From Rubrivivax sp. (lineage in GTDB: Bacteria; Pseudomonadota; Gammaproteobacteria; Burkholderiales; Burkholderiaceae): a stretch of 64,000 nt of DNA. Made by a program: the position numbers and the translations under genes. Under the pieces are notes generated by a model, which did no database searches, was not told the DNA's origin, and saw nothing but the letters and a program-made list of their open reading frames with translations. The stretch is from positions 1 to 64,000 of the forward strand of contig JAEUOZ010000060.1 of assembly GCA_016790225.1 (NCBI GenBank). The letters are read 5' to 3'. The first letter of the stretch is position 1, and each line of letters starts with the position of its first letter. This document shows positions 11,141-20,582 of the stretch, piece after piece.

Positions 11141-13165
11141 ATGCTGCGCATTCCCTCGCTCGATCTGCCCCCGCTGCAAGGTGCCTCGGGCCTGGTGACG
11201 CTGCCCGGCTCCAAGAGCATCTCCAACCGCGTGCTGCTGCTGGCCGGCCTGTGCGAAGGCACGACCGAGCTGCGCGATCTGCTGGAATCCGACGACACGG
11301 CCGTGATGCTGCAGGCGCTGCGGGTGCTGGGCTGCGGCGTGCGCCAGGAGGGCCGAGCCTGGTTCATCACCGGGCTGGGCGGCCGTCTGGCCGTGCAGGA
11401 GGCGGCGCTTTTCCTGGGCAATGCCGGCACGGCGATGCGGCCCCTGACCGCCGCGCTGGCAGTGCTGGCCAGCACGCAGGGCGGCCGATTCGAGCTCAGC
11501 GGCGTGCCGCGCATGCATGAGCGGCCCATCGGCGATCTGGTGGACGCGCTGCGCCCGCTGGGCTGCACGATCGAGGACCTGGGCACGCCGGGCTACCCGC
11601 CCCTGCGTCTGATCGGCCGGCCCGGCGGCATGCTGCAGCTGGATGCCCCGATCGCCGTGCGCGGCGACGTCTCCAGCCAGTTCCTCACGGCACTGCTGAT
11701 GGCCTTGCCGCTGGTCTCTGCGCAGCGCGAGATCGTCATCGAGGTGCGCGGCGAACTGATCTCCAAGCCCTACATCGAGATCACGCTGCGGCTGCTGGCG
11801 CGCTTCGGCGTGAACGTCAGCAACGAGGGCTTCCAGCGCTTCGTGATTCCGCGCGGCAGCCGCTATGCCACGCCGGGCCTGCTGCATGTGGAAGGCGATG
11901 CGTCCTCGGCTTCGTACTTCATCGCGCTGGGCGCCATCGCCGCGCACGGCGGTGCGCCGGTGCACATCGCCGGCGTGGGCCGCGATTCGATCCAGGGCGA
12001 CATCCGCTTCGTCGACGCCGCGCGCGAGATGGGCGCCGATGTGCGCAGCGGCGCCAACTGGCTCGAAGTGTACCGCGGCGCCTGGCCGCTGCGCGGCATC
12101 ACGCGCGACTGCAACGACATCCCCGACGCCGCGATGACGCTGGCCGTGATGGCGCTCTATGCGGACGGGCCCACGCGCCTGAACAACATTGCCAGCTGGC
12201 GCGTCAAGGAAACCGATCGGCTGGCGGCGATGGCCACCGAACTGCGCAAGCTCGGCGCCGAGGTCGTCGAAGGCCCGGATTTCATCGAGGTGCAGCCGCC
12301 GCGGCAGTGGCGCCACGCGCGCATCCACACCTACGACGATCACCGCATGGCGATGTGCCTGTCGCTGGCCGCCTTCAATCCGCTGGCGCCCGTGGCGGGG
12401 CACGCGGTGGTCGCCATCGAAGACCCGGCCTGCGTGGCCAAGACCTTCCCCGACTATTTCGAGGCCCTGTTCGAACTGGCCCAGGCCGACACGGCCGATG
12501 TCCCGGTGATCGCGGTCGATGGCCCTTCGGCCTCCGGCAAGGGCACGCTGGCCAGCGAACTGGCCGAGCGCCTGGGCTACCACCTGCTCGATTCCGGTGC
12601 GCTGTACCGGGCCGCGGCGCTGGCGGCGCACCGCGATGGCATCGATCTGGCCGATGCGCAGGCCGTGGCGCATGTCGCCGCGCGCCTGGATCTGCGCTTC
12701 GAGGGCGATCGTGTCTGGCTGCGCGGGCAGGATGTCACCGACACCCTGCGGCACGAGGACACCGGCACGCTGGCCTCGCGCGTCTCGTCGCACGCGCCGG
12801 TGCGCGAGGCGCTGCACGGCCTGCAGCTGGCCTTCCGGCGCGCGCCGGGGCTGGTGGCAGACGGGCGCGACATGGGCACCGTCGTCTTCCCCGATGCCGC
12901 GCTCAAGGTGTTTCTGGTTGCAAGCGCCGAACAGCGTGCGGCCAGGCGTCTTAAGCAGTTGATTTCAAAGGGAATTTCGGCTAACATCGACAGTCTTCGC
13001 GCTGACTTGGAAGCGCGCGACGCACGGGACAAGAACCGCGCCAGCGCCCCTTTGAAGCCTGCCGAAGACGCGCAGCGGCTCGACAACTCCGAGATGAGCA
13101 TCGAACAATCGGTCGAACTTGTCCTGGATTGGTGGGCCGCCCGCAGGCCGGGCCGCGGCGTCTGA
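11141..13165 (+). CDS. aroA-cmk: Fusion protein: EPSP synthase (AroA) joined to cytidylate kinase (Cmk)
   Basis: A single 674-codon frame. Residues 1-452 are EPSP synthase, which joins PEP to shikimate 3-phosphate ([41 protein letters not shown]). Residues from about 453 are CMP/dCMP kinase with P-loop [10 protein letters not shown] at 460-469, GRDMGT, and the closing helix ending VLDWW. There is no stop and no in-frame start codon at the junction ([19 protein letters not shown]), so cmk cannot be made separately in the usual way. In most relatives aroA and cmk are adjacent separate genes, followed by rpsA as here. The start ATG at 11141 is the first in frame after tyrA. Fused annotations of this type are known in some Burkholderiales. 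Confidence 0.95.
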   Translation: MLRIPSLDLPPLQGASGLVTLPGSKSISNRVLLLAGLCEGTTELRDLLESDDTAVMLQALRVLGCGVRQEGRAWFITGLGGRLAVQEAALFLGNAGTAMRPLTAALAVLASTQGGRFELSGVPRMHERPIGDLVDALRPLGCTIEDLGTPGYPPLRLIGRPGGMLQLDAPIAVRGDVSSQFLTALLMALPLVSAQREIVIEVRGELISKPYIEITLRLLARFGVNVSNEGFQRFVIPRGSRYATPGLLHVEGDASSASYFIALGAIAAHGGAPVHIAGVGRDSIQGDIRFVDAAREMGADVRSGANWLEVYRGAWPLRGITRDCNDIPDAAMTLAVMALYADGPTRLNNIASWRVKETDRLAAMATELRKLGAEVVEGPDFIEVQPPRQWRHARIHTYDDHRMAMCLSLAAFNPLAPVAGHAVVAIEDPACVAKTFPDYFEALFELAQADTADVPVIAVDGPSASGKGTLASELAERLGYHLLDSGALYRAAALAAHRDGIDLADAQAVAHVAARLDLRFEGDRVWLRGQDVTDTLRHEDTGTLASRVSSHAPVREALHGLQLAFRRAPGLVADGRDMGTVVFPDAALKVFLVASAEQRAARRLKQLISKGISANIDSLRADLEARDARDKNRASAPLKPAEDAQRLDNSEMSIEQSVELVLDWWAARRPGRGV

Positions 13166-13340
13166 CACCCTGTCTGACGTTTCAGCTCAGCCAACCCCGG
13201 AAGCCCATCGCACTCCCCTCCAGGCCGCCAGGCCATCGGGTGCGATGACGTCCTCAACCTCAACCCCGCAACCTCGGTTGCATCGTTAGCCGGCCTCACC
13301 CCCTGAAGCTTCAGCGTCAAGGCCGGTTCAGGAAACCTTC

Positions 13341-15047
13341 ATGTCTGACACCCTGGCCGCCATGGGCGGCGAATCCTTTGCCGCCCTCTTCGAGGAATCC
13401 CTCAAGCGCAGCGAGATGCGCACCGGCGAAGTCATCACCGCCGAGGTGGTGCGCATCGATTTCAACCACGTCGTCGTCAACGCCGGGTTGAAGAGCGAGT
13501 CCTACATTCCCATCGACGAATTCAAGAACGACCAGGGCGAACTGGAAGTTCAGGTCGGCGATTACGTCTCGGTGGCCATCGACGCCGTCGAGAACGGCTA
13601 CGGCGACACCATCCTGTCGCGCGACAAGGCCAAGCGCCTGGCCTCCTGGCTGAGCCTGGAAAACGCGCTGGAGTCGGGTGACTTCGTCACCGGCACGGTC
13701 AGCGGCAAGGTCAAGGGTGGCCTGACGGTGCTGGTCAACGGCATCCGCGCCTTCCTGCCCGGCTCGCTGCTCGATACGCGCCCGGTCAAGGACATGAGCC
13801 CGTTCGAGGGCAAGACCATGGAGTTCAAGGTCATCAAGCTGGACCGCAAGCGCAACAACGTCGTGTTGTCGCGCCGTGCCGTGGTCGAGGCCTCGATGGG
13901 CGAAGAGCGCGCCAAGCTGCTGGAGACGCTGCACGAGGGTGCCATCGTCGACGGCGTGGTCAAGAACATCACCGAATACGGTGCGTTCGTGGATCTGGGC
14001 GGCATCGACGGCCTGCTGCACATCACCGACATGGCCTGGCGCCGTGTGCGTCACCCCAGCGAAGTGGTCACGGTCGGCCAGGAACTGCGCGCCAAGGTGC
14101 TGAAGTTCGACGCCGAGAAGAACCGCGTCAGCCTGGGCCTGAAGCAGCTGGGCGACGACCCCTGGATGGGCGTGGCCCGCCGCTACCCGACGGGCACGCG
14201 CCTGTTCGGCAAGGTCACCAACATCGCCGACTACGGTGCCTTCGTCGAGATCGAACCCGGCATCGAAGGCCTGGTGCACGTCTCCGAAATGGACTGGACC
14301 AACAAGAACGTGGCGCCTTCCAAGGTGGTCACGCTCGGCGAAGAGGTCGAGGTCATGGTCCTGGAGATCGACGAGGACAAGCGCCGCATCAGCCTGGGCA
14401 TGAAGCAGTGCAAGGCCAACCCCTGGGAAGAGTTCAGCAGCAACGTCAAGCGCGGCGATCGCGTCAAGGGCCCCGTCAAGAGCATCACCGATTTCGGCGT
14501 GTTCATCGGCCTGGCGCAAGGCATCGACGGCCTGGTGCACCTGTCCGACCTGTCCTGGAACGAGCCGGGCGAAAGCGCCGTGCGCAACTACAAGAAGGGC
14601 CAGGAAGTCGACGCCATCGTGCTGGCCGTCGATGTGGAGCGCGAGCGCATCAGCCTGGGCATCAAGCAGCTCGACACCGACCCGTTCACCACCTTCGTGA
14701 CCATCAATGACCGCGGCAGCGTGGTCAACGGCAAGGTCAAGACCGTGGATCCGCGCGGCGCCGAGGTGCAGCTGTCCGACGATGTCACCGGCTACCTGCG
14801 TGCCAGCGAGATCAGCCGCGACCGCGTCGAGGATGCGCGCAACGTGCTGAAGGAAGGCGACGACGTCTCGGTGATGATCGTCAACGTGGACCGCAAGACG
14901 CGCAACATCCAGCTGTCGATCAAGGCCAAGGACCAGGCCGACCAGCAGGAAGCCATGCAGCGCCTGAGCCAGGCCAACGAGCGCGAGAACGCCGGCACCA
15001 CCAGCCTGGGCGCCCTGCTGCGCGCCAAGCTGGACGGCAACAACTGA
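13341..15047 (+). CDS. rpsA: 30S ribosomal protein S1
   Basis: A 568-residue protein carrying six S1 (OB-fold) RNA-binding domains. It docks structured mRNAs on the 30S subunit. Seen: N-terminal [24 protein letters not shown], which anchors to the ribosome, then repeated S1 units with signatures such as [41 protein letters not shown] and [21 protein letters not shown]. The 175-nt leader after aroA-cmk could carry its own promoter and autoregulatory site, but no defined structure was recognised. The order cmk-rpsA-ihfB is conserved across proteobacteria. Confidence 0.98.
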   Translation: MSDTLAAMGGESFAALFEESLKRSEMRTGEVITAEVVRIDFNHVVVNAGLKSESYIPIDEFKNDQGELEVQVGDYVSVAIDAVENGYGDTILSRDKAKRLASWLSLENALESGDFVTGTVSGKVKGGLTVLVNGIRAFLPGSLLDTRPVKDMSPFEGKTMEFKVIKLDRKRNNVVLSRRAVVEASMGEERAKLLETLHEGAIVDGVVKNITEYGAFVDLGGIDGLLHITDMAWRRVRHPSEVVTVGQELRAKVLKFDAEKNRVSLGLKQLGDDPWMGVARRYPTGTRLFGKVTNIADYGAFVEIEPGIEGLVHVSEMDWTNKNVAPSKVVTLGEEVEVMVLEIDEDKRRISLGMKQCKANPWEEFSSNVKRGDRVKGPVKSITDFGVFIGLAQGIDGLVHLSDLSWNEPGESAVRNYKKGQEVDAIVLAVDVERERISLGIKQLDTDPFTTFVTINDRGSVVNGKVKTVDPRGAEVQLSDDVTGYLRASEISRDRVEDARNVLKEGDDVSVMIVNVDRKTRNIQLSIKAKDQADQQEAMQRLSQANERENAGTTSLGALLRAKLDGNN

Positions 15048-15086
15048 GCCAACGGCTGAGTTGAGCATCACCCGATCGCGCACGAC

Positions 15087-15407
15087 ATGCAGCCGATGAC
15101 CCGCTCCGACCTGGTGGCCAAGCTGGCGGAGCGCTTCTCGCAGCTCACGCAGCGCGACACCGAGTTTGCGGTCAAGACCATGCTGGACGCGATGTCCGAT
15201 GCGCTGGCCCGCGGCCACCGCATCGAGATCCGGGGCTTCGGCAGCTTCTCCATCAACCGCCGGCCGCCGCGCGTGGGGCGCAATCCCCGCAGCGGCGCGC
15301 AGGTGACGATCCCCGAGAAGCTGGTGCCGCACTTCAAGCCGGGCAAGGATCTGCGCGAAGCGGTCGATGCCGCCGGCAATGCGCAGGAGCCGCGCGGCGA
15401 GGGCTGA
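15087..15407 (+). CDS. ihfB: Integration host factor subunit beta
   Basis: A 106-residue DNA-bending protein of the HU/IHF family. It forms a heterodimer with IhfA that kinks DNA at specific sites. Seen: [14 protein letters not shown] at the start, [18 protein letters not shown] core ([17 protein letters not shown]), and the DNA-intercalating arm RVGRNPRSG followed by the [10 protein letters not shown] end. The third residue after MQP is another Met (15096), which would give the more usual MTRSDL start. It is followed by a clear terminator. Confidence 0.96.
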   Translation: MQPMTRSDLVAKLAERFSQLTQRDTEFAVKTMLDAMSDALARGHRIEIRGFGSFSINRRPPRVGRNPRSGAQVTIPEKLVPHFKPGKDLREAVDAAGNAQEPRGEG

Positions 15408-15457
15408 AGCCGGTGTCTCCGTCACACGGGCCGCACCACCGGCGCAGGTGAATCGCA

Positions 15458-15481
15458 GGGAGCCCTCGGGCTCCCTTTTTT
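15458..15481 (+). terminator. Intrinsic terminator after ihfB
   Basis: Perfect 8-bp hairpin GGGAGCCC-TC-GGGCTCCC (15458-15475) followed by six T (15476-15481), 50 nt after the ihfB stop. It closes the gyrA-to-ihfB gene series before lapA. Confidence 0.93.
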
Positions 15482-15585
15482 ATGCCCGCGTCGCTGGGGC
15501 GCACGCTCCGCGCCCGCGGAGGGTGCGCACCCAGGAGCGTGGGCGGCAGAAATCGGCGCCCGCGCTCCTAGAATCTGCCTCATCC

Positions 15586-15900
15586 ATGCGAGTGATCAGC
15601 TGGCTCCTGCGGGCCTTCATCTTCTTTGCGCTGTTTGCCTTTGCGCTGAACAACCAGCAGCCGGTGGAACTGCGCTGGTTCTTCGGCCTGGAGTGGCACA
15701 CGCGCATGGTCTTCGTGGTGCTCGCCGCCTTTGCCGCGGGCTGTGCGCTGGGTGTGCTGGCCATGCTGCCCAGCTGGTGGCGCCGCGGCGCGCGCGCGTC
15801 GCAGCCCGCCAGCACCGCGGCCAGCAGCGCGCCGGGCCACACGATCCCCGCGCTGCCCAGCGATTTCGTGCCGGAATCGCGGCTGCGCGAAGGCTTGTAG
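15586..15900 (+). CDS. lapA: LapA-family membrane protein
   Basis: A 104-residue protein with two membrane helices (SWLLRAFIFFALFAFALNN and MVFVVLAAFAAGCALGVLAML). Between them is the short QPVELRWFFG segment that typifies LapA (DUF1049). LapA works with LapB in the inner membrane to control LpxC turnover and lipopolysaccharide assembly. The ATG at 15586 lies just before the first helix; the frame is open upstream, but that stretch covers the ihfB terminator. A possible -10 box TAGAAT is at 15569-15574, but I see no good -35. It is 20 nt upstream of lapB. Confidence 0.88.
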   Translation: MRVISWLLRAFIFFALFAFALNNQQPVELRWFFGLEWHTRMVFVVLAAFAAGCALGVLAMLPSWWRRGARASQPASTAASSAPGHTIPALPSDFVPESRLREGL

Positions 15901-15920
15901 ACCCTGCCACGCGCGCACCG

Positions 15921-17072
15921 ATGCCCTTCGATCTCCAGTGGCTGCTACTGGCCCTGCCGGTGACCTTTGCGCTCGGCTGGGCGGCTTCGCGCTTCGATCT
16001 GCGCCAGATGCGCCGCGAGCACCGGGATACGCCGCGCGCCTACTTCAAGGGCTTGAGCCTGCTGCTCAATGAACAGCAGGACAAGGCCATCGACGCCTTC
16101 ATCGAAGCCGTGCAGAACGATCCGGACACGGCCGAGCTGCACTTCGCACTCGGCAACCTGTTCCGCCGCCGCGGCGAATTCGAACGTGCGGTGCGGGTGC
16201 ACGAGCATCTCCTGGCACGCGCCGACCTGAAGCAGGAAGACCGCAACCGCGCGCAGCAGGCGCTGGCGCAGGATTTCATGCGTGCCGGCCTCTTTGACCG
16301 TGCGGAAGCCGCGTGGCGCAAGCTCGAAGGCAGCAGCTTCGATGCCGAAGCGCGCCTGGCCCTGCTGTCGCTGCACGAACGCTCGCGCGATTGGGAAGCC
16401 GCCACCGAAGACGCGCTCAGCCTGGAGCGGCGCGGCGCGGGCTCCTTCAGCCAGCGCATTGCCCATTACCAGTGCGAGCTGGCTCTGCAGGCAGATTCCC
16501 GCGGCGCCATCGAGGCCGCCGATCAGGCCCTGGCGCGCGCCCGCGAAGCCGCGCCCCGCGCCGCACGGCCCCTGGTGCTGACCGGCCAGCGGCAGGCGCG
16601 CGCCGGCCGCCACGGCGAGGCCCTGGCCGCCTGGGATGAACTGCGCCAGGTGCAGCCGCTGGCCTTCAACCTGGTGGCGCGCGAGTATGCCGAGAGCGCC
16701 CGCCAGGCGGGCCGCGGCGATGCGGCGCGCGCCGCGCTGCAGGAGGCCTACGGCCAGGCGCCCTCGATGGCCCTGATGCGCGCGCAGTCCGTGCTGGCCG
16801 GCCCCGACGCGGCCGATCGTCCTGCCGCGCTGATCGGCCATCTGCGGCAATCGCCCAGCCTGTCCGCCGCGCAAGCCTTGCTGGCGCTGCCGCCCGAAAG
16901 CTGGGGCAGCGAAGGCCTGGCCGCGCTGCGCACGGCCGTGGACCGCGCGGCACGCCCCGTGCAGCGCTACCGCTGCGCGGCCTGCGGGTTTGAAGCGCAG
17001 CACTGGTTCTGGCAATGCCCGGGCTGCCTGGGCTGGGACAGCTTTCCGCCGCAGCCGGTCGAGGAACTCTGA
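15921..17072 (+). CDS. lapB: Lipopolysaccharide assembly protein LapB
   Basis: A 383-residue inner-membrane TPR protein. It recruits LpxC to FtsH for degradation and so sets lipid A output. Seen: an N-terminal membrane helix (WLLLALPVTFALGWAASRFDL), a series of TPR units beginning AYFKGLSLLLNEQQDKAIDAFIEA, and a C-terminal rubredoxin-like zinc ribbon with CAACGF ... CPGC (two CxxC pairs). Length is close to the E. coli protein (389). Its stop overlaps the ATG of the following glycosyltransferase gene (TGATG), so the surface-glycan cassette is coupled to lapAB. Confidence 0.95.
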   Translation: MPFDLQWLLLALPVTFALGWAASRFDLRQMRREHRDTPRAYFKGLSLLLNEQQDKAIDAFIEAVQNDPDTAELHFALGNLFRRRGEFERAVRVHEHLLARADLKQEDRNRAQQALAQDFMRAGLFDRAEAAWRKLEGSSFDAEARLALLSLHERSRDWEAATEDALSLERRGAGSFSQRIAHYQCELALQADSRGAIEAADQALARAREAAPRAARPLVLTGQRQARAGRHGEALAAWDELRQVQPLAFNLVAREYAESARQAGRGDAARAALQEAYGQAPSMALMRAQSVLAGPDAADRPAALIGHLRQSPSLSAAQALLALPPESWGSEGLAALRTAVDRAARPVQRYRCAACGFEAQHWFWQCPGCLGWDSFPPQPVEEL

Positions 17073-17812
17073 TGAGCCCAGGCAGCAGCATCCAGCGCAT
17101 CGTGCTGTGCATGAAGTGGGGCACCAAGTACGGCGCCGAATACGTCAACCGCCTCTATGGCATGGTGGAGCGGCACCTGAGCGGGCCCTTCCGCTTCGTG
17201 TGCCTGACGGACAACAGCATGGGCGTGCGGCCGGATGTCGAATGCATGCCGCTTCCGACGCTGGATCTGGCGCCGGGCGCCGATCGCGGCTGGCCCAAGC
17301 TGACCACCTTCAAGGCCGATCTGCACGGGCTGCGCGGCACCGCCCTCTTCCTGGATCTGGATGTCGTGATCGTCGGCGACATCACGCCCTTCTTCGAGCT
17401 GCCGGGCCAGTTCTACATCATCAAGGACTGGAAGCGCCCCTGGCGCGTGACCGGCAACTCGTCGGTCTACCGTTTCCAGATCGGCGCACATGTGGATGTG
17501 CTGCAGCACTTCATCCAGAACCAGGCCCTGGTGCGCAAGCGCCACCGCAACGAGCAGGAATACCTCTCCCACGCGCTGCAGGAACAAGGGCGGCTGCGCT
17601 ACTGGCCGGCCTCCTGGTGCTGCAGCTACAAGTACCACTGCATCCCGCGCTGGCCCGCCAACTACTGGCGCGCGCCGGGCATACCGCCCGATGCGCGCAT
17701 CGTCATCTTTCACGGCGAAGTCAATCCGCCCGATGCCCTGGCCGGGCGCCGCAACCGGCCGCTGCGATTTGCCCGCCCGGCGCCCTGGGTGGCCGAGCAC
17801 TGGCAGGAGTGA
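17072..17812 (+). CDS. Glycosyltransferase, DxD type
   Basis: A 246-residue protein with a nucleotide-diphospho-sugar transferase fold. Seen: N-terminal beta strand IQRIVLCMKWGTKYG, then FVCLTDNS, the segment WPKLTTFKADLHG, and the metal-binding acidic motif FLDLDVVIVGDI. Later comes YIIKDWKRPW and a cysteine- and tryptophan-rich end (SWCCSYKYHCIPRW). This pattern fits GT-A enzymes, loosely like GT8, that add a sugar to a surface glycan; donor and acceptor are not predictable. No signal or membrane helix is seen, so it is likely cytoplasmic. It is the first gene of a cassette of six and is translationally coupled to lapB. Confidence 0.75.
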   Translation: MSPGSSIQRIVLCMKWGTKYGAEYVNRLYGMVERHLSGPFRFVCLTDNSMGVRPDVECMPLPTLDLAPGADRGWPKLTTFKADLHGLRGTALFLDLDVVIVGDITPFFELPGQFYIIKDWKRPWRVTGNSSVYRFQIGAHVDVLQHFIQNQALVRKRHRNEQEYLSHALQEQGRLRYWPASWCCSYKYHCIPRWPANYWRAPGIPPDARIVIFHGEVNPPDALAGRRNRPLRFARPAPWVAEHWQE

Positions 17813-17816
17813 GCCC

Positions 17817-18668
17817 ATGGCCGCGATGAAGCGCGTGTGCCCGCTGCTGGAGCGCGAGACCCGCACCACCGTGCTGGACGTGGCGCCCGCGCCCTGGGTG
17901 GTGCGCGCCTGCCAGGAGACCGGGCTGGTGTTCCTGGAAAACCCACCGGGCTACGACAGCCTGAAGCAGGACTTCGCCTGGGAAGTCACCTACGAAAAAC
18001 AGGCTGCCAGCCGCAAGGCGCAAGAGCCCATGCTGCAGGCCGTGAGCCAGGCCACCAAACGCTTTCGCCGGCAGGTGATGAAGCGCCACAAGGTGGCGGA
18101 CATGGCCACGGCGCTGGTGCGCGTCTCGCCCTCGCCCACGATCAACCTGGTGGACATCGGCTGCGGCGAAGGTGATCTGCTGGGCATCGTGATGGCGCGG
18201 CTCGATCCGGCGCTGCGCAGCCGCTGCCGGCCGCACGGCGTGGAGATCAGCAACGAGCTGGCGCGCCGCTCGCAGGCCGCGCTGGAGCCCCATGGCGGCC
18301 GCTGCGTGCACGCCGCGGCGCTGCAGGGGCTGGCCAGCTTCGAGGCCGGCTTCTTCGATCTGGTCGTCATGTCTTCCTTCCTGGAGCACGAGATCCAGCC
18401 GCTGCCGGTGCTGCGCGAGGCCTTCCGCGCCCTGCGGCCTGGCGGCCGCGTGCTGATCAAGGTGCCCAACTACGACAGCTGGAACCGCCGGCTGCGCGGG
18501 CGCCGCTGGCCGGGCTACCGCTGGCCGGACCATGTCAACTACTTCAACCCGCAGACCTTGCGGGCCATCGCCCAGGCCGCAGGGCTGACAGTCGAACGCA
18601 TGAGCTGGCTCGATCGCTTCCCGCTGAGTGACAGCCTGTATGCCGTGCTGCGCAGGCCGCCGGCCTGA
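17817..18668 (+). CDS. SAM-dependent methyltransferase, probably acting on glycan
   Basis: A 283-residue class I methyltransferase. Seen: SAM-binding motif NLVDIGCGEGDLLGIV, acidic residue in VEISNEL, FDLVVMSSFLEHE, and RALRPGGRVLIKVPNYDSWNRR, the last being typical of methyltransferases found in O-antigen and capsule clusters. The N-terminal 100 residues (PAPWVVRACQETGLVFLENPPGYDSL) form an extra domain often seen in this subgroup. It starts 4 nt after the previous stop. The substrate is probably a sugar or a lipid-linked glycan intermediate, inferred from context only. Confidence 0.78.
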   Translation: MAAMKRVCPLLERETRTTVLDVAPAPWVVRACQETGLVFLENPPGYDSLKQDFAWEVTYEKQAASRKAQEPMLQAVSQATKRFRRQVMKRHKVADMATALVRVSPSPTINLVDIGCGEGDLLGIVMARLDPALRSRCRPHGVEISNELARRSQAALEPHGGRCVHAAALQGLASFEAGFFDLVVMSSFLEHEIQPLPVLREAFRALRPGGRVLIKVPNYDSWNRRLRGRRWPGYRWPDHVNYFNPQTLRAIAQAAGLTVERMSWLDRFPLSDSLYAVLRRPPA

Positions 18669-18733
18669 GCCGCGGCCTGCGACCCGCGCCCTTCCCTGCC
18701 CCGCCCGGCCGACCCCGCACCGCCCCCAGAACC

Positions 18734-19843
18734 ATGAACAAGATCACCATCCCGCTGTACCAGCCCGATCTGACCGGCAACGAGAAGGCCTACCTCAACG
18801 AGTGCATCGACACCTCCTGGGTTTCATGGCGCGGGCGCTTCGTCACCGAGTTTGAAAACCGCTTTGCGCAGCGCGCCGGCACCGTCAACGCCATCTCGGT
18901 GTGCAACGGCACGCTCGCGCTTCACCTGGCGCTGCTGGCGCTGGGTATCGGCCCGGAAGACGAGGTCATCGTGCCCACGCTCACCTACGTGGCGTCGGCC
19001 AATGTGGTGATGTACTGCGGCGCGACTCCGGTTTTCGTCGACTCCGACCGCGACACCTGGCAGGTCGATCCCGAGGACATCCGCCGCCACATCACGCCGC
19101 GCACCCGCGCCATCATGCCGGTGCACCTGTACGGGCAGGCCTGCGAGATGGACGCCATCATGGCCATCGCGCGCGAGCACCGGCTCTTCGTCATCGAAGA
19201 CTGTGCCGAGGCGCTGGGCACGCTCTACCGCGGCCGGCACGTGGGCAGCTTCGGCGATATCTCCGGCTTCAGCTTCTTCGGCAACAAGACCATCACCACC
19301 GGCGAAGGCGGGATGGTGGTCACGGATGACCAGACGCTGGCCCAGCGCTCGCGCCACTTCCGCGGCCAGGGCCTGGCCGACCACCGCGAGTACTGGCACG
19401 ACGTCGTGGGCTACAACTACCGCATGACCAACGTCGCCGCGGCCATCGGCCTGGCGCAGCTGGAACGCATGGACAGCTTCCTGGCCGCCAAGCGGCGTCT
19501 GGCAGCGCTGTACCGGCGCGAGCTGGCCGGCCTGCCGCTGCGCTTCCAGGGCGAGCTGCCGCACACCGAGCACAGCCACTGGATGGTGTCGGTCGTGGTG
19601 GACAAGCCGGCCGATCGCGACCCGCTGCGCGCGCACCTGGCGGCTGCCGGCATCGAGACCCGCCCGCTGTTCTACCCGGTGCACACCATGCCCATGTACG
19701 CCAAGACCTACCGCCGCCACCCCGTGGCCGAGGATCTGGCCTGGCGCGGCGTCAACCTGCCCAGCTGGCCCGGCCTGAGCGACGACGCGCTGGCGCGCAT
19801 CTGCGACAGCGTGCGCGGCTACTTCCGCGGGCGCGCGGCCTGA
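18734..19843 (+). CDS. DegT/DnrJ/EryC1/StrS family sugar aminotransferase
   Basis: A 369-residue PLP enzyme that transfers an amino group to a keto-sugar nucleotide. Seen: start IPLYQPDLTGNEKAYLNECIDTSWVSW, cofactor region CNGTLALHLALLALGIGPEDEVIVP, VIEDCAEALG, and the PLP lysine in FSFFGNKTITTGEGGMV. This arrangement is closest to the perosamine-synthase (4-amino sugar) group. With the next gene, a probable sugar N-acetyltransferase, it implies a 4-acetamido-deoxysugar in the surface glycan. No dehydratase making the keto-sugar is encoded nearby, so that step must be supplied elsewhere. Confidence 0.9.
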   Translation: MNKITIPLYQPDLTGNEKAYLNECIDTSWVSWRGRFVTEFENRFAQRAGTVNAISVCNGTLALHLALLALGIGPEDEVIVPTLTYVASANVVMYCGATPVFVDSDRDTWQVDPEDIRRHITPRTRAIMPVHLYGQACEMDAIMAIAREHRLFVIEDCAEALGTLYRGRHVGSFGDISGFSFFGNKTITTGEGGMVVTDDQTLAQRSRHFRGQGLADHREYWHDVVGYNYRMTNVAAAIGLAQLERMDSFLAAKRRLAALYRRELAGLPLRFQGELPHTEHSHWMVSVVVDKPADRDPLRAHLAAAGIETRPLFYPVHTMPMYAKTYRRHPVAEDLAWRGVNLPSWPGLSDDALARICDSVRGYFRGRAA

Positions 19844-19928
19844 AGGCGCCGCGGGCCTGCGAAGTGCCGAGCCACCGAGACCGCCCGGCCCGAGCTTCGG
19901 CCTTGACCGCACCCGCACACCAAACCCC

Positions 19929-20582
19929 ATGCCGCGCGAACTCCTGATCATCGGTACCTCCGGCCTGGCGCGCGAGATGGCGCAGCTGGCGCGGCGCATC
20001 GATCCCGCCGGCAAGCGCTGGAGCTGCATCCGCTACGTGGCCGAGTCCGCTGATCTGAAAGGCCAGCCCCTGCTGCACGGCTCGGTCGATCTCTGCGACG
20101 GCGATCTGCCGGCGTGGCAGACGGCGGCTGACGTGGTGCTGGGCATCGGCCACCCGCGGGCCCGCGCAGCAGTGGCACGCCGCCTGGCAGGCCACGCGGC
20201 GCTGCAGTTTCCCAACCTCGTGCACCCGCGGCTGGAGATCGACGAGGGCGTGGTGAGCCTGGGCCGCGGCAACGTGCTGACGCAGGGCGTGGTGATGACC
20301 TGCCAGATCGCCATCGGTGACTTCAACCTCTTCAACTGGAACGTGACGATCGGCCACGATGCGCGCATCGGCTCCTTCAACGTCATCAACCCGGGCTCCA
20401 ACGTTTCCGGCCATGTGCAGCTGGGCGATGCCTGCCTGCTCGGCACCGGCTCGCAGATCCTGGAAGGCCGGCGCATCGGCCATCGCGTGCGCATCGGGGC
20501 CGGTGCCGTGGTGACGCAGGACATCCCGGACGACGGCGGCACCTGGGTCGGCGTGCCGGCGCGCGCCCAAGCCACCCGCTGA
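19929..20582 (+). CDS. PglD-like sugar O/N-acyltransferase
   Basis: A 217-residue enzyme of the left-handed beta-helix family. Seen: a Rossmann-like N-terminus (LLIIGTSGLAREMAQLARRI), then hexapeptide repeats (VMTCQIAIGDFNLFNWNVTIGHDARIG...) with the catalytic His of the TIGHD turn, and the closing DIPDDGGTWVGVPARA. PglD-type enzymes acetylate the 4-amino group of UDP-linked amino sugars, which fits the aminotransferase just upstream. The stop overlaps the start of the next gene (TGATG). Acyl donor and exact sugar are not determined by sequence. Confidence 0.88.
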   Translation: MPRELLIIGTSGLAREMAQLARRIDPAGKRWSCIRYVAESADLKGQPLLHGSVDLCDGDLPAWQTAADVVLGIGHPRARAAVARRLAGHAALQFPNLVHPRLEIDEGVVSLGRGNVLTQGVVMTCQIAIGDFNLFNWNVTIGHDARIGSFNVINPGSNVSGHVQLGDACLLGTGSQILEGRRIGHRVRIGAGAVVTQDIPDDGGTWVGVPARAQATR

